Source of the DNA: Acidimicrobiia bacterium
GTDB lineage: Bacteria; Actinomycetota; Acidimicrobiia; Spongiisociales; UBA11373
Assembly: GCA_029263095.1 (NCBI GenBank)
Contig: JAJCYA010000033.1
Coordinates: 50,955 to 114,954 of the forward strand
Direction of reading: 5' to 3'
Length of the DNA: 64,000 nucleotides
This document shows positions 19,710 through 28,924 of this stretch, piece after piece. Numbering within the stretch: position 1 is the stretch's first letter; each line of letters opens with the position of its first letter. Made by a program: the position numbers and the translations under genes. The notes under the pieces are model-generated. The model saw nothing but the letters and a program-made list of their open reading frames with translations. It was not told where the DNA came from and did not search any database.

Positions 19710-20945
19710 CTACGGGTTTGGCCCGATCCTGATGATGCGCTCGATCGCGTCATAGGCGTGTTCGGCTACACCCTTTTCGTCGGGTCGGAGCAGGTTCGCC
19801 ATCACCCGCATTGTCCACTCCATGAGGGAGCGGTTCCGCAGTCCGGTTCGAGTGAGAAGTCGCATCGTCCCCGGACGGCCAATCAGACGAACAAATGCGC
19901 GCGCCACCCGAAAGTAGAGGTCGTATGTGGCATCGAGTTCATCCTTGTACACGCCGAGCAACGACAGATCATCAGCATCCAGCGCCGCACCGATGTGGCG
20001 GGCGGCGATCCGGCCCGTTTCGTAGGCGTAGTCGATCCCCTCTCCATTGAAGGGGTTGACCGCGCCGGCCGCATCTCCGACCAGCAGCCAGTTTCGGCCA
20101 AAGACCGGGCCGATCGAGAGTGACATGGGGAGCTTGCCGCCGCGGTTGTCGCTGAGCCGAGTCTCCTCCGACATTTCCCAGTGATCGGGCGCCGATACGA
20201 CCATCGCGGACATGAGGTCGTTTGTGTTCATCTCCTTCCACCGATGAAAGGTCGACATGGCTCCCACACCGAGGTTGACAACACCGTCACCGAGCGGAAA
20301 GACCCATCCGTATCCCGGCACCGACGCTCCGGCTTCGTCGCGCAAATCCAACTGACTCTCCAGGTAGCCATCGGTCGACATCGGTGAAGAGAAGTAGGCG
20401 CGGGCTGCCAGGCCGTAGGGAAGGCGCTTGTCCCTTGCCGTACCGAGGGACCGACCGAACCTGGAAAGAGAACCGTCCGCCACCACGACGACCTTGGGAT
20501 GAATCGTTTCCATCTCACCGCGACTCGTCAGCTCTACGGCTGCGATGCGCCCCCGGTCGAGGATCGGAACGGCCGAAGTGTGGGCGCGGACGATCACTCC
20601 TTGCCTCTCGGCCAGCAGCGCCACCTGCAGGTCGAGGTCGGCGCGGCGGATCACCCCACCCCAATTCGGGTAGACCGGATGGTCCGGCCAGTCGAGTTCC
20701 ATCATCAGCTCGCCCGAATACGCCCGCAGTCCGCGCACCCGATGGAATTCCGGGACGTCGAAGTCGAATCCCATGTCGATCAGCTGCCTGATCGATCGAG
20801 GAGTCAACCCATCGCCGCAGGTCTTCTCACGCGGGTACTCCTTCTTCTCGACCAGCATCACCGACCGGCCGGCGCGGGCGAGCCAATAGGCCGCGGCTGA
20901 GCCACCGGGACCGCCGCCAACGACTAGGACATCGGGACTGGTCAT
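19710..20945 (-). CDS. Geranylgeranyl reductase family flavoprotein (menaquinone side-chain reductase-like)
   Basis: A 411-residue FAD-dependent oxidoreductase. The N-terminal dinucleotide fold VLVVGGGPGGSAAAYWLARA is followed by KKEYPREKTCGDGLTPRS, the signature of this family. The second FAD motif, LVGDAAGAVNPFNGEGIDYA, lies near residue 285. Members saturate isoprenoid chains of archaeal lipids, chlorophyll or, in mycobacteria, menaquinone (MenJ). Next to complex I in a probable menaquinone user, a role in making partially saturated menaquinone is plausible but inferred. Confidence 0.85.
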   Translation of the reverse strand: MTSPDVLVVGGGPGGSAAAYWLARAGRSVMLVEKKEYPREKTCGDGLTPRSIRQLIDMGFDFDVPEFHRVRGLRAYSGELMMELDWPDHPVYPNWGGVIRRADLDLQVALLAERQGVIVRAHTSAVPILDRGRIAAVELTSRGEMETIHPKVVVVADGSLSRFGRSLGTARDKRLPYGLAARAYFSSPMSTDGYLESQLDLRDEAGASVPGYGWVFPLGDGVVNLGVGAMSTFHRWKEMNTNDLMSAMVVSAPDHWEMSEETRLSDNRGGKLPMSLSIGPVFGRNWLLVGDAAGAVNPFNGEGIDYAYETGRIAARHIGAALDADDLSLLGVYKDELDATYDLYFRVARAFVRLIGRPGTMRLLTRTGLRNRSLMEWTMRVMANLLRPDEKGVAEHAYDAIERIIRIGPNP

Positions 20946-21032
20946 CGAGGCTGGAGGCTAGGCACCAGATGATCGCTGTTGGACCGTTCTGCGAGGGTCC
21001 GGGGTCCCACCAACCACCTGACGCGACGAGAT

Positions 21033-21071
21033 GGCGGACTACGGACTATCGGACAGACGGGCTAGTCCGCC
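21033..21071. promoter_or_regulatory. 9-bp inverted repeat in a divergent intergenic region
   Basis: ggcggacta (21033-21041) and tagtccgcc (21063-21071) form a perfect inverted repeat with a 21-nt spacer that contains further cggact-like direct repeats. It sits between the flavoprotein gene and the HEAT-repeat gene and could be a hairpin or operator. No function is shown. Confidence 0.3.
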
Positions 21072-21131
21072 CTTCAAGCTTTGGAGGTGGCTGGGTCGAT
21101 GAGTTGAGAACAGGGCTAGGACAGGGGTTAC

Positions 21132-23126
21132 ATGTCTCCGGATCACTCACCGGCGACCGAGACAATCGAAGAGCAACGCGGCGATCTCGCGCCACACGCA
21201 TTGTTCGACACGATCGCACCGAACGCCGGGCGAACCCCCTTCGACATGGCTCTGGTAGTGGCAAATGCCCTCGGCGCCGCATGGGCCACGTACCAGTTGC
21301 ACCCCGATCCACGAGGTCGGCTCGGATTCGACCGTGCGCTGCGAGATCTGGCGGACGCGCCCGGGATCGAGCATCTCGAGGTTGGTCCACGATCATTCAC
21401 ATGGGACGGATCGGAGGTACCGGCATCTCATGCCGGCGCCGGACGAATCGTTGATCGACTGTTTGTGACGGGTGTGGCTTCGATCCAGTTCCATTCCTCA
21501 CCGGACGGCGACGATCTTGTTGCCCTGTTCGACGTCATCCGGCGAACCCCCACGGAGCTCGAGGAGAAGGGCGGCGCTTCGATCGTCCTCAAAGCATCCG
21601 GAGTCCAGTCGATCCGATTACTGGACAGACGAGTCCTCAGCAATGACGAGGACAGGGACGACCCGATCGAAAACAAGGCGCACGCAGGAGCACGGGATCT
21701 CTCCGCCTACGCGGGCGACCCGGAAGCGTTGGCCGCCGCCTTGCTCGAGGCAGCGGGTGGCGATTCAACCGTCCTCTCCTCTTTGGTCATTGAGAGCTAC
21801 CAACGCGCCCACGCGTCGATCGATCCCGAGGACATCTGGGAGCGTGAAGAGATCGTTCACACCTTCGTGGACATGTTCTTCTACTTCCCGCCTGGGCACC
21901 AGGCGCCCCTCATATCGGAGATTCTGGCGCTCCAACACGAAGCCCCATTTCGAATCTTCCTCGACCAGCTCGCCAGCCACGAGCTCAACGAACTCGCTCC
22001 CCTCCTCGATCCAGAAACCCATCCCCTCCTTCTCGAGTACGCCAGAATCTCCGGCGATACCGCCGATCGCAGCAAAGAGATCATCGACCTGATCAACGAA
22101 TCCGGACCCGAAGATTCGGTCGACATGGTTGTGGCACGCAGGATCGAAGCCGTGCTCGCCCCTGGTTCCGATGATTCTGATGCGTCGGGGGGGAATGCAC
22201 TCGCCCGGCTCGCTGATCAGCGTCCACAGCCGGAGAACCACTCGGCGACGGGCACCACGGTCATCCAGCGACTTCTGGCCGTCGTTGATTCGAACCCAGA
22301 TACGCGACGGGTGCTTCGGATCTGGGCCGGGAAGATCGCTCATGCGATCCGCTGCGGAGACCCCGAGTCCGCCCTGACTTGGCTCCGGGCGGTTTCGGAC
22401 ACCGGCTCACTGGCCAACCCATCCGAAGGTCGGGCGTTCCAGGCTCTTCATAAGGCCGTAGGGGTGGATGTCGCTGCCGGACTTGCCGAGATCCTGCATG
22501 CGACTCCCGAATCAGTGGAGGGCGCTGAGCTGCTCCACCGGCTGACCCCCCATGTGACGGACCACCTGATCGAACTCCTCGGTAGTGAGGAGGACCATGG
22601 CCGTCGTCGGGAGTTGCTGGTCATGGTGGGCGAGGTCTCTCGCGATGATCCGACGCGCGTGGTCGCTCACCTCGACGACTCCCGTTGGTACCTCGTCCGC
22701 AATCTCGTGCTCGTCCTCGGTCGGTGCGAACACCCCGAGGTGGTGAGGCACATCGAGGCACTGGCGACTCACCTCGACGACAGGGTTCGACGCGAAGCGC
22801 TAAGGGCAATCTATGCCCTTGCCCGCACCGCCGACATCGAACCGTTCATCGGCGGGCTGGTGGATCCACACGAGTCCGTGCGAAAAGTGGCGGCGACCAT
22901 CCTTCGTACTTGCCAGCGTGCCGAGCTTGCTCCCGCGTTGGAGGCACTTCTGGCGAGTCCTGCGGACACGGCTGTAAAACTCGACGTCATAGCTCTCCTG
23001 GGGCTGCTCCCCGGCGGCGACGCCCGCGCCGTTCTCGAAGGATTCATTCAGGCCCGGGGCGGGAGCTGGGGTGCTTCCCGGACGCTTCGCGTTGCAGCGC
23101 GCGCCGCCCTGGGAGACCTGAGATGA
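21132..23126 (+). CDS. HEAT-repeat protein with an N-terminal domain shared with the downstream HD-GYP protein
   Basis: A 664-residue soluble protein without a signal peptide. Residues 460-660 contain HEAT-like helical repeats (for example VRHIEALATHLDDRVRREAL and VDPHESVRKVAATILRT). Residues about 45-165 resemble the N-terminal part of the HD-GYP protein encoded next: a DG turn (WDGSEVP), GVASIQF, and an LVALFDVI helix. AGGGG lies upstream of the ATG. The gene overlaps the next by ATGA, so the two products probably act together, perhaps as a regulatory or scaffold partner. No catalytic motif is seen. Confidence 0.75.
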   Translation: MSPDHSPATETIEEQRGDLAPHALFDTIAPNAGRTPFDMALVVANALGAAWATYQLHPDPRGRLGFDRALRDLADAPGIEHLEVGPRSFTWDGSEVPASHAGAGRIVDRLFVTGVASIQFHSSPDGDDLVALFDVIRRTPTELEEKGGASIVLKASGVQSIRLLDRRVLSNDEDRDDPIENKAHAGARDLSAYAGDPEALAAALLEAAGGDSTVLSSLVIESYQRAHASIDPEDIWEREEIVHTFVDMFFYFPPGHQAPLISEILALQHEAPFRIFLDQLASHELNELAPLLDPETHPLLLEYARISGDTADRSKEIIDLINESGPEDSVDMVVARRIEAVLAPGSDDSDASGGNALARLADQRPQPENHSATGTTVIQRLLAVVDSNPDTRRVLRIWAGKIAHAIRCGDPESALTWLRAVSDTGSLANPSEGRAFQALHKAVGVDVAAGLAEILHATPESVEGAELLHRLTPHVTDHLIELLGSEEDHGRRRELLVMVGEVSRDDPTRVVAHLDDSRWYLVRNLVLVLGRCEHPEVVRHIEALATHLDDRVRREALRAIYALARTADIEPFIGGLVDPHESVRKVAATILRTCQRAELAPALEALLASPADTAVKLDVIALLGLLPGGDARAVLEGFIQARGGSWGASRTLRVAARAALGDLR

Positions 23127-24490
23127 ACGAGACGGCCGTTCGAACGCTGCTGACCGACCTCAGACGAGCCTGCTCACACCGGCGTTTGTACGGTGCCGCC
23201 CACCATCTGACCGACACTGCAGACGCCGCCGTTGCCCAAGCAGCCGACCAGCTCGTGGGGATGGCACGCCGAGCCGTACTCAGCCTCATCGAGGACACGC
23301 TGTACCTCGACGGCCGCCCGCTACCAGTCACTTCAGTGAGCTTCAACGGAATCATCCGCTGCCTACAGGAGCGAGGGGTCGAATCGGTCGCATTCGAAGC
23401 GCCCGTCGAATCCGCCGACTGTGGCGGGCTTGCCGCCCTCATGTGCGGGCAGGGGGACGGCCCGAAGCTCGGCGCCACGGTGGTGCTCAACGATGACGAG
23501 CGGTCTCAGGACGACATCGTGCCCTCGGTGTCGGAGGGGCCTCGATCGGCGTATACCTCGTCACTCGAAGCTCTCCGCTCAATCGGCATTTCGCTTCGCC
23601 AAGACGCAGGCATTGACCTCACGCGGGCGACATCGGCTGTGAGAACCCTGCTCGATCAGCTGATTTCGCAGCCGGGTGCGGCCTTTCTGCTCACCACGGT
23701 GAAAAGCCACCACGAGTACACCTTCTTCCACTCGGTCAACACGGCGATCCATTCGCTCGCCCTCGGACGAATGGTCGGACTCGACGAGGACGATCAGATG
23801 CTGCTGGGAATGGGTGCTCTCCTCCACGACATCGGCAAGATCGGCGTCTCGGCCGCAATCCTTCAGAATCCCGGTCAACTGAGTGACTCCGACTGGGTCG
23901 AAGTCAAGCGGCACCCCCAGCTAGGAGCCGAGGCGATTCTCGCAGCCGCCGAACCGGGACAGGAGGCGGCCGCCATCGTTGCCTTCGAGCACCACGCGAG
24001 ATTCGACGGCCTCGGCTACCCAAGCACCAGCAGGCGCCATCTGTCACCCCACTCGTATGGAAGGCGACCACACTTCTTCAGCCGTCTGGTGGCGGTCACT
24101 GATACGTACGACGCCATCACTACACGGCGGGCCTACCGACGTGCCGAGACACCCAGTCGCGCCCTGTCCACGCTTCTCAACGGCGCCGGCACGTCGCATG
24201 ATCCCGACTTCGTAAACGCGTTCATCCGAATGGTGGGCATCTACCCACCGGGCACCCTGCTTCGGCTCAGAAGCGGGCACATTGCGATGATCACCCACCC
24301 TTCCAACGAACCGGACGCCCCACCCTTCGGAGTCATCGTGGCGAACTCCGAGGGAACCCTCCTGGCGGACCCGGAACCCATCATTCTGGACAAGAGCGAG
24401 ATCGTCGATCAAGTGTCACCCGCCCGAGTCGGGGTCGATCCACCGAGCCTGCTCGACTGGCTTTCGTCGCGCCTACCGCTTGCCTCTTGA
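23123..24490 (+). CDS. HD-GYP domain protein (putative cyclic-di-GMP phosphodiesterase)
   Basis: A 455-residue protein. Residues 1-170 form a non-catalytic domain similar to the preceding gene's N terminus. Residues about 205-380 are an HD-GYP phosphodiesterase: LLHDIGKIGV supplies the HD pair and HHARFDGLGYPS the GYP element, with Ala where HHE is usual. A short C-terminal domain follows. HD-GYP proteins hydrolyse c-di-GMP; the same window carries a likely c-di-GMP effector (RsiG-like protein at 50955-51500). The start at 23123 is set by ATGA coupling; longer in-frame readings run back into the HEAT gene. Confidence 0.9.
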   Translation: MNETAVRTLLTDLRRACSHRRLYGAAHHLTDTADAAVAQAADQLVGMARRAVLSLIEDTLYLDGRPLPVTSVSFNGIIRCLQERGVESVAFEAPVESADCGGLAALMCGQGDGPKLGATVVLNDDERSQDDIVPSVSEGPRSAYTSSLEALRSIGISLRQDAGIDLTRATSAVRTLLDQLISQPGAAFLLTTVKSHHEYTFFHSVNTAIHSLALGRMVGLDEDDQMLLGMGALLHDIGKIGVSAAILQNPGQLSDSDWVEVKRHPQLGAEAILAAAEPGQEAAAIVAFEHHARFDGLGYPSTSRRHLSPHSYGRRPHFFSRLVAVTDTYDAITTRRAYRRAETPSRALSTLLNGAGTSHDPDFVNAFIRMVGIYPPGTLLRLRSGHIAMITHPSNEPDAPPFGVIVANSEGTLLADPEPIILDKSEIVDQVSPARVGVDPPSLLDWLSSRLPLAS

Positions 24491-24550
24491 CGAGGGTCGC
24501 GCGACGCCGAGACGACCTACTACCACCTGCCCCGACCTAAGAGTGGTGCG

Positions 24551-24556
24551 TAGGGT
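24551..24556 (+). promoter_or_regulatory. -10 element TAGGGT placed for near-leaderless transcription
   Basis: TAGGGT ends 8 nt before the ATG of the threonine aldolase gene, so transcription would begin at or next to the start codon. No ribosome-binding sequence is present in between. This matches the TANNNT-leaderless arrangement known in actinobacteria. Confidence 0.4.
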
Positions 24557-24564
24557 GGGCCGCA

Positions 24565-25581
24565 ATGATCGATCTCTTCTCCGACACTCACACACTCCCC
24601 GACGACGGGATGCGTCGAGCGATGGCCAGCGCCGAGCTCGGCGACGAGCAGATGGGGGAAGATCCGACTACCCGCCGGCTGGAGGAAACGGTCGCGGCCC
24701 TACTCGACACAGAAGCCGCAATGTTCATGCCCACAGGGTCGATGTGTAACAAGGTTGCCGTCTCGGCCCTCACCAAGCCGGGCGATGCGCTGGTGTGTGA
24801 CCACCTCGCCCACGTATATCGATTCGAGGGCGGTGGTTCGGCGGTCTTGTCGGGAATCGTCTTTGAACCACTCGCAACAGAGAGGGGCATCTTTACCCCC
24901 AAGCAGCTGGACGCCGTCATGAAGCCGGGAAGCGTATACGAGCCGCGTACGTCACTCGTTTCGATCGAACAGACCCACAACTTCGGAGGTGGCGTCGTAT
25001 GGAGCTTCGAGGAGTATGCAGCCGTGTGCGATACCGCTCGCCGGCACGGCGCCTCGGTCTTTACCGATGGGGCTCGCCTGCTCAATGCCGTGGCGGCCAC
25101 CGGTATCCCGGCCAACAAGTGGGCCTCGCTGGTCGACGCCGTCTGGATCGACTTCTCCAAGGGAGTCGGAGCTCCCGGTGGCGCGATCATCGCGGGGTCC
25201 GACCGTTTCATTGCCACCGCCAAACGCTTCAAGTACCTCTACGGCGGTGCGATGCGTCAGTCGGGAGTGCTCGCCGCCGCAGCGCTATACGGGTTGGAGA
25301 GCAACGTTCCCCGCATGATCGATGACCAGAGCCACGCCCGGTCTCTGGCAACCGGACTTGCCGAGGCGGGCCTCGAGGTGGCCGATCCGGAGTCAAACAT
25401 GGTGTTCTGCGAGCCGCCGCCCCGCCTGGGCATTCAGGGGTTCATCGACGGTATGGAAGCCGAGGGGGTTCGAGTCAGCGCCGTGGCCGGACGGATTCGC
25501 ATGGTCACTCACGTGGGCGTCAGTTCCCAAGACATCGATGCCGCGATCACAGCCGCAGTGCGGGTGGCTGCGACGTCCTAG
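24565..25581 (+). CDS. ltaE: Low-specificity L-threonine aldolase
   Basis: A 338-residue PLP enzyme that cleaves threonine or allo-threonine to glycine and acetaldehyde. The PLP lysine is in DFSKGVGAPGG (near residue 205). Other family marks are YGDEQMGEDPT-like residues 24-34 (LGDEQMGEDPT), MFMPTGSMCNKVA and the active-site TDGARLLNA. Family length is normal. The start follows a TAGGGT -10 with no Shine-Dalgarno. Confidence 0.9.
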   Translation: MIDLFSDTHTLPDDGMRRAMASAELGDEQMGEDPTTRRLEETVAALLDTEAAMFMPTGSMCNKVAVSALTKPGDALVCDHLAHVYRFEGGGSAVLSGIVFEPLATERGIFTPKQLDAVMKPGSVYEPRTSLVSIEQTHNFGGGVVWSFEEYAAVCDTARRHGASVFTDGARLLNAVAATGIPANKWASLVDAVWIDFSKGVGAPGGAIIAGSDRFIATAKRFKYLYGGAMRQSGVLAAAALYGLESNVPRMIDDQSHARSLATGLAEAGLEVADPESNMVFCEPPPRLGIQGFIDGMEAEGVRVSAVAGRIRMVTHVGVSSQDIDAAITAAVRVAATS

Positions 25582-25680
25582 GCAGCGGTCTCATGGGCTG
25601 TTGGCCGGACGGACGCCATCCGTTCCCGCGCCGGGTCGTCAGGGCACTTGACAGCCGAGGTCGGAGAGAACGGCAACCGC

Positions 25681-26814
25681 CTACCCGCCAAGTGCTGCAG
25701 CACCGGGAACGCCGCTGCAATCAGTAATCGCCGCCTCCAAGTCCTGACCTCCAAAGGCGACTCTCTCGTAGAGCGCCACGGCGGCGATCTCTTGCGATGA
25801 GAGCACTCCGGCGAAGCCGGGCATCACGGCCCCGGATCCACCGACCGGTTTGGCGTTGGCGCCATATGTCGAGTCGGGCCAATCAAGAGTTCCGAGCCCG
25901 ATCCACTCGATCTGGGCCGAACACGAATCCTGAGGAAAGGTCGTCAGGAGGGCACCGCCGGTAAAGGCGGGGAAGCTGGCAACACCTCCGCCCGCAGGAC
26001 CGTGACAGGCGGTACAACCGATACCGTCGTAGACCTCGGCACCGAGCGCGAAGAGATCGACCGTCCCAGATCCGAATGCCGAACCATCGCAGTTGACGGC
26101 GAGTCCGGTGACGGGGTCCACCGCCAGGCTCCCGGCGTCCCCGCAGTTGGGTCCGTTTGGCAAGAACAACGCGTACGCGATCGCAAAGGCCGGTACAAAC
26201 ACAAACAGAGCCGCCAGCCAGCGCGGCAGGGCACCGGCAGCTACCGCCTCCTGCTCCGACTCGAGGGGATCCGCATCCTCGGGCTCCGGCGGCTCTTCTT
26301 CGTCGGAGCTCGCGGGCGCCTCAACAGCCGGTTGGGTGGCAACCACGGGGGCGGGAGTGGCGGGTGCTGCTGGGGTTGCGGGGCCAGGAGCAGTCGCAGC
26401 GGGGGAAGCGGCCGCACTCGACGCGTCGACGCCGGCCCATTCCATCAGCACAGCATCGACTTCGACGCCCTGCGCCTTGGCCCGAGCGGCGGCCGACCGC
26501 TTCACCATGCTCTCAGGCATACCCATCTTCTCTGCTGCAGCCGCCACAATCGCGGCCTCATCCATGGGTGCGGAGCTCGAGGCGGGGACAGGGGCAGCGA
26601 CCACCTCGGGAGGTTCTTCGGAAACCGCTACGTCCGGTGCGGGAGCCGGGGCGGGTGTGGGGGTGATCGCGACGATGTCGCCTCCGCCCGACCAGGCGCG
26701 CAGGACGTCTTCGATTGCCGCTCCTTCGGCCTTGGCACGCGCCTCGGCCGACCGTTCCACCATCGAAACCGGTGCGTTCATGGCTTGGGCTGCTGCAGCG
26801 AGAAGCTCTTCCAT
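25681..26814 (-). CDS. Membrane-anchored monohaem cytochrome c with two tandem RSA-ARAKA helical modules
   Basis: A 377-residue protein. Residues 2-43 and 87-128 are two copies of one module (22 of 42 positions identical; cores SMVERSAEARAKAEG and SMVKRSAAARAKAQG), separated and followed by Ala/Pro-rich linkers. A membrane helix lies at about 196-218, then a class I cytochrome c domain with haem motif CTACH (267-271) and probable axial Met331 in MPGF. The modules would be cytoplasmic and the haem periplasmic. The start sits 2 nt after the stop of the CcoN-CcoO-like gene, so the two are co-translated. A third copy of the module is in the cytochrome b subunit encoded at 30857-31546. Confidence 0.88.
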   Translation of the reverse strand: MEELLAAAAQAMNAPVSMVERSAEARAKAEGAAIEDVLRAWSGGGDIVAITPTPAPAPAPDVAVSEEPPEVVAAPVPASSSAPMDEAAIVAAAAEKMGMPESMVKRSAAARAKAQGVEVDAVLMEWAGVDASSAAASPAATAPGPATPAAPATPAPVVATQPAVEAPASSDEEEPPEPEDADPLESEQEAVAAGALPRWLAALFVFVPAFAIAYALFLPNGPNCGDAGSLAVDPVTGLAVNCDGSAFGSGTVDLFALGAEVYDGIGCTACHGPAGGGVASFPAFTGGALLTTFPQDSCSAQIEWIGLGTLDWPDSTYGANAKPVGGSGAVMPGFAGVLSSQEIAAVALYERVAFGGQDLEAAITDCSGVPGAAALGG

Positions 26815-26816
26815 GA

Positions 26817-28733
26817 CTACTCCAGTCCTGCCACGTAGGTGGCGAGCGCGGTCAATTCGGTATCGGTCAGGTGCCGGTACGCCGGCATCGTCGACCAGGG
26901 GCGCTCGACACGGGGGTCGGACAGATGCGCCTGCACCCAGACGGAATCATCGGTTGGCGCCCTGCTCCCGGCGTGAGCGAGATCCGGCCCGATCCTGGCG
27001 ATACCAAGTATCCCAGCCGGATCGTGGGCGTAGTCGCCGCTCGAAGAGACGGGTCCGAGACCGATGTCGGTGACGATCGCCCGAACCTGCTGTGTGTGGC
27101 AATACCAACATCCCTCGGCAACGTATATGTCGCGCCCCTGAGATTCGATCGAATCTGCGGGGTAATCACGACTCTCGTCCGCCAGGAGTGTCGGTTCCCG
27201 ATCCGCATCGATCGCCGGAAACACAAACACGGCGAGAACGGTCAACGCAAAGACGGCGACAGCACCGCGTCGTACAACAACGGGCCGCTCATCATCGGGC
27301 CAAGTCGCTGCGCCCGGTTCCTCCTCTGTGGCTGATCCACCAAACCTCAGGAATGCTCCGACCAGGAACACACCAACTCCGGCAAAGGCCGCCGCCAATC
27401 CGATAGCAGTGAGCACATCGGTCCCCTGGAGCGGAGCGACGGTGTTGAAGAAACCATCACCGGTGTTGTCGTACGTACTCGACTCGACGCCGGCCAGCCA
27501 GGTGTAGCCCTGCTGGAGGCCGGCAACCCATCGCGTGCCGACGGCGAACATGACGCCTCCGACAATCGGGACCGAGACAAGGGTCCCGGAACGCATGCTC
27601 CACCCCTTGCCCGACTGCGCAGCCAAGATGTGAGCGAGTAGTGCCGCGGTCCACAGGGTGAAGGCACCCATCACCGCCAGTAGATCAAATGCCATCTCCC
27701 AACCCGTGAAACGAACCACCGTCGATGAGGAGCGCAAGCTCTGCACGACCATGTGACCCGGAATCAGCACAAACAGCAGGGTCCCCGCGGCAAAGAGCTG
27801 AAGCGGCATCGACCTGGTCACGCCATCCCATTTGCCGCGAAGAGCCAAAGCGAAGTCCGCGGTGATCGCTAAGACCGCGACGATCAGAGCCGAGCTGAAG
27901 AGAACCGGCACCGTCTCCATCCAATCACCCATCGGGCCGTACTGGAGCGTGCGTGCCGCGGTCCACGCCCAAAGCGATCCGAGCGACCAGAAACCGATTC
28001 GACCGAGCCGGGGGTGGAATTGGACATCGGGGACCAGACGAGCGACGAGGGCGTAGCCACCCCCTATCGCGGCCGATGCGATCCACATCCCGAACACCGC
28101 AGTCGCGGTGAAGGCACTCTGCAACTCGGCAGGGGCACCAGCAAGGCCAGGAATCGCTCCCACGGTGTAGGACAGGAATAGCCACCACGACGCGGCAATG
28201 AAGTACCAGACAGGAACCCCCACACGAGCAAGGTCCGACCGCCGCACGGTGGTGGTGACGATGACCGCCGAAACCAGGAACGAGACCGCAAGGACCGCGT
28301 CCGAGTACCACGGCATCTCCAAGAGGCGTCCCCCAGCGCCGGCGCCGGATCCGATAGCGACCACGCCAACGCCAACACCGATAGCGGCCACCAGTGCATT
28401 GCCCAGGGCGACCCGCCGGAACGCCAGGGGCGCGCCCACCAGTCGGGGTAGGAAGTGGTAGCTGGCGGCGAGAAGCCCCAGAGTCAACCAACCGAAAACC
28501 AACGCATTGAGAGCCATCGGGAGAGATCGGCCGAACGAGAGGTACTCCGACGCTGCGCTCGCCTGTAGCGAGTCCGGCCAGGCGATCCCGCCGTAGGCGA
28601 TGATCAGCAGCACCGACCCGACAAACAAAAAGACCAAAGCAAGGAGAGCGTGGAGCTTCACCACGGAACCAGAACCGTCGGAGCCCATGGCAGCGATCGC
28701 CGATTCCGGCTGTGTGTCTTCCACCGCGGTCAC
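26817..28733 (-). CDS. CcoN-CcoO fusion protein lacking the haem/copper ligands of CcoN
   Basis: A 638-residue protein. Residues 25-465 have about 12 membrane helices aligning with CcoN, the catalytic subunit of cbb3 oxidases. Residues 485-638 are a CcoO-type cytochrome c with haem motif CWYCH (542-546) and Met616 in the STMPAY motif. Without gaps, the CcoN segment FWS...WAGPHH...PDW aligns with residues 248-271, where the two CuB histidines are Arg261-Thr262. The other histidines map to Pro72, Thr211, Phe349 and Leu351. It therefore probably cannot bind the oxidase haems or CuB, and is not a working oxidase. The alignment relies on remembered CcoN motifs. Its partner is the cytochrome c gene downstream. 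Confidence 0.85.
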   Translation of the reverse strand: MTAVEDTQPESAIAAMGSDGSGSVVKLHALLALVFLFVGSVLLIIAYGGIAWPDSLQASAASEYLSFGRSLPMALNALVFGWLTLGLLAASYHFLPRLVGAPLAFRRVALGNALVAAIGVGVGVVAIGSGAGAGGRLLEMPWYSDAVLAVSFLVSAVIVTTTVRRSDLARVGVPVWYFIAASWWLFLSYTVGAIPGLAGAPAELQSAFTATAVFGMWIASAAIGGGYALVARLVPDVQFHPRLGRIGFWSLGSLWAWTAARTLQYGPMGDWMETVPVLFSSALIVAVLAITADFALALRGKWDGVTRSMPLQLFAAGTLLFVLIPGHMVVQSLRSSSTVVRFTGWEMAFDLLAVMGAFTLWTAALLAHILAAQSGKGWSMRSGTLVSVPIVGGVMFAVGTRWVAGLQQGYTWLAGVESSTYDNTGDGFFNTVAPLQGTDVLTAIGLAAAFAGVGVFLVGAFLRFGGSATEEEPGAATWPDDERPVVVRRGAVAVFALTVLAVFVFPAIDADREPTLLADESRDYPADSIESQGRDIYVAEGCWYCHTQQVRAIVTDIGLGPVSSSGDYAHDPAGILGIARIGPDLAHAGSRAPTDDSVWVQAHLSDPRVERPWSTMPAYRHLTDTELTALATYVAGLE

Positions 28734-28798
28734 TACCCCGAATCCTCCCGGTATCGCCGACGTTTCGCGGCGGAGGTTAGCCCCCGCGACCCGCGGTC

Positions 28799-28826
28799 CG
28801 ACAACGCATCAGCTGGGGCATTGTCG
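28799..28826. promoter_or_regulatory. Imperfect inverted repeat between divergent respiratory operons
   Basis: cgacaacgc (28799-28807) and gcattgtcg (28818-28826) match in 8 of 9 positions around a 10-nt spacer. It lies between the CcoN-CcoO-like gene and the bc-complex operon, where a shared regulator could act. It does not match the Rex consensus. Confidence 0.3.
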
Positions 28827-28888
28827 CGGTGTGTCTCGATCGGTCAAAGTTGGAGACGAGGTTGATTTCGCGGCGGACCGCCACTGCG

Positions 28889-28894
28889 TACAAT
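28889..28894 (+). promoter_or_regulatory. Candidate -10 element TACAAT of the bc-complex operon
   Basis: TACAAT differs from TATAAT at one position and lies 30 bp upstream of the GTG start of the first gene. A TTGATT at 28862-28867 is 21 nt away, which is longer than the ideal spacing, so the -35 assignment is uncertain. Confidence 0.4.
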
Positions 28895-28924
28895 GACGCC
28901 GCCTGCGAGGAGGAGCACCACCCG

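Noticed and set aside
22685..23122. N-terminal extension of the HD-GYP frame
   Set aside because: This part is an alternative frame of the HEAT-repeat gene; the ATGA overlap at 23123 marks the true start.
25681..28733. Functional cbb3 oxidase
   Set aside because: The CcoN-like part lacks the haem and copper histidines and there is no CcoP or CcoQ gene.
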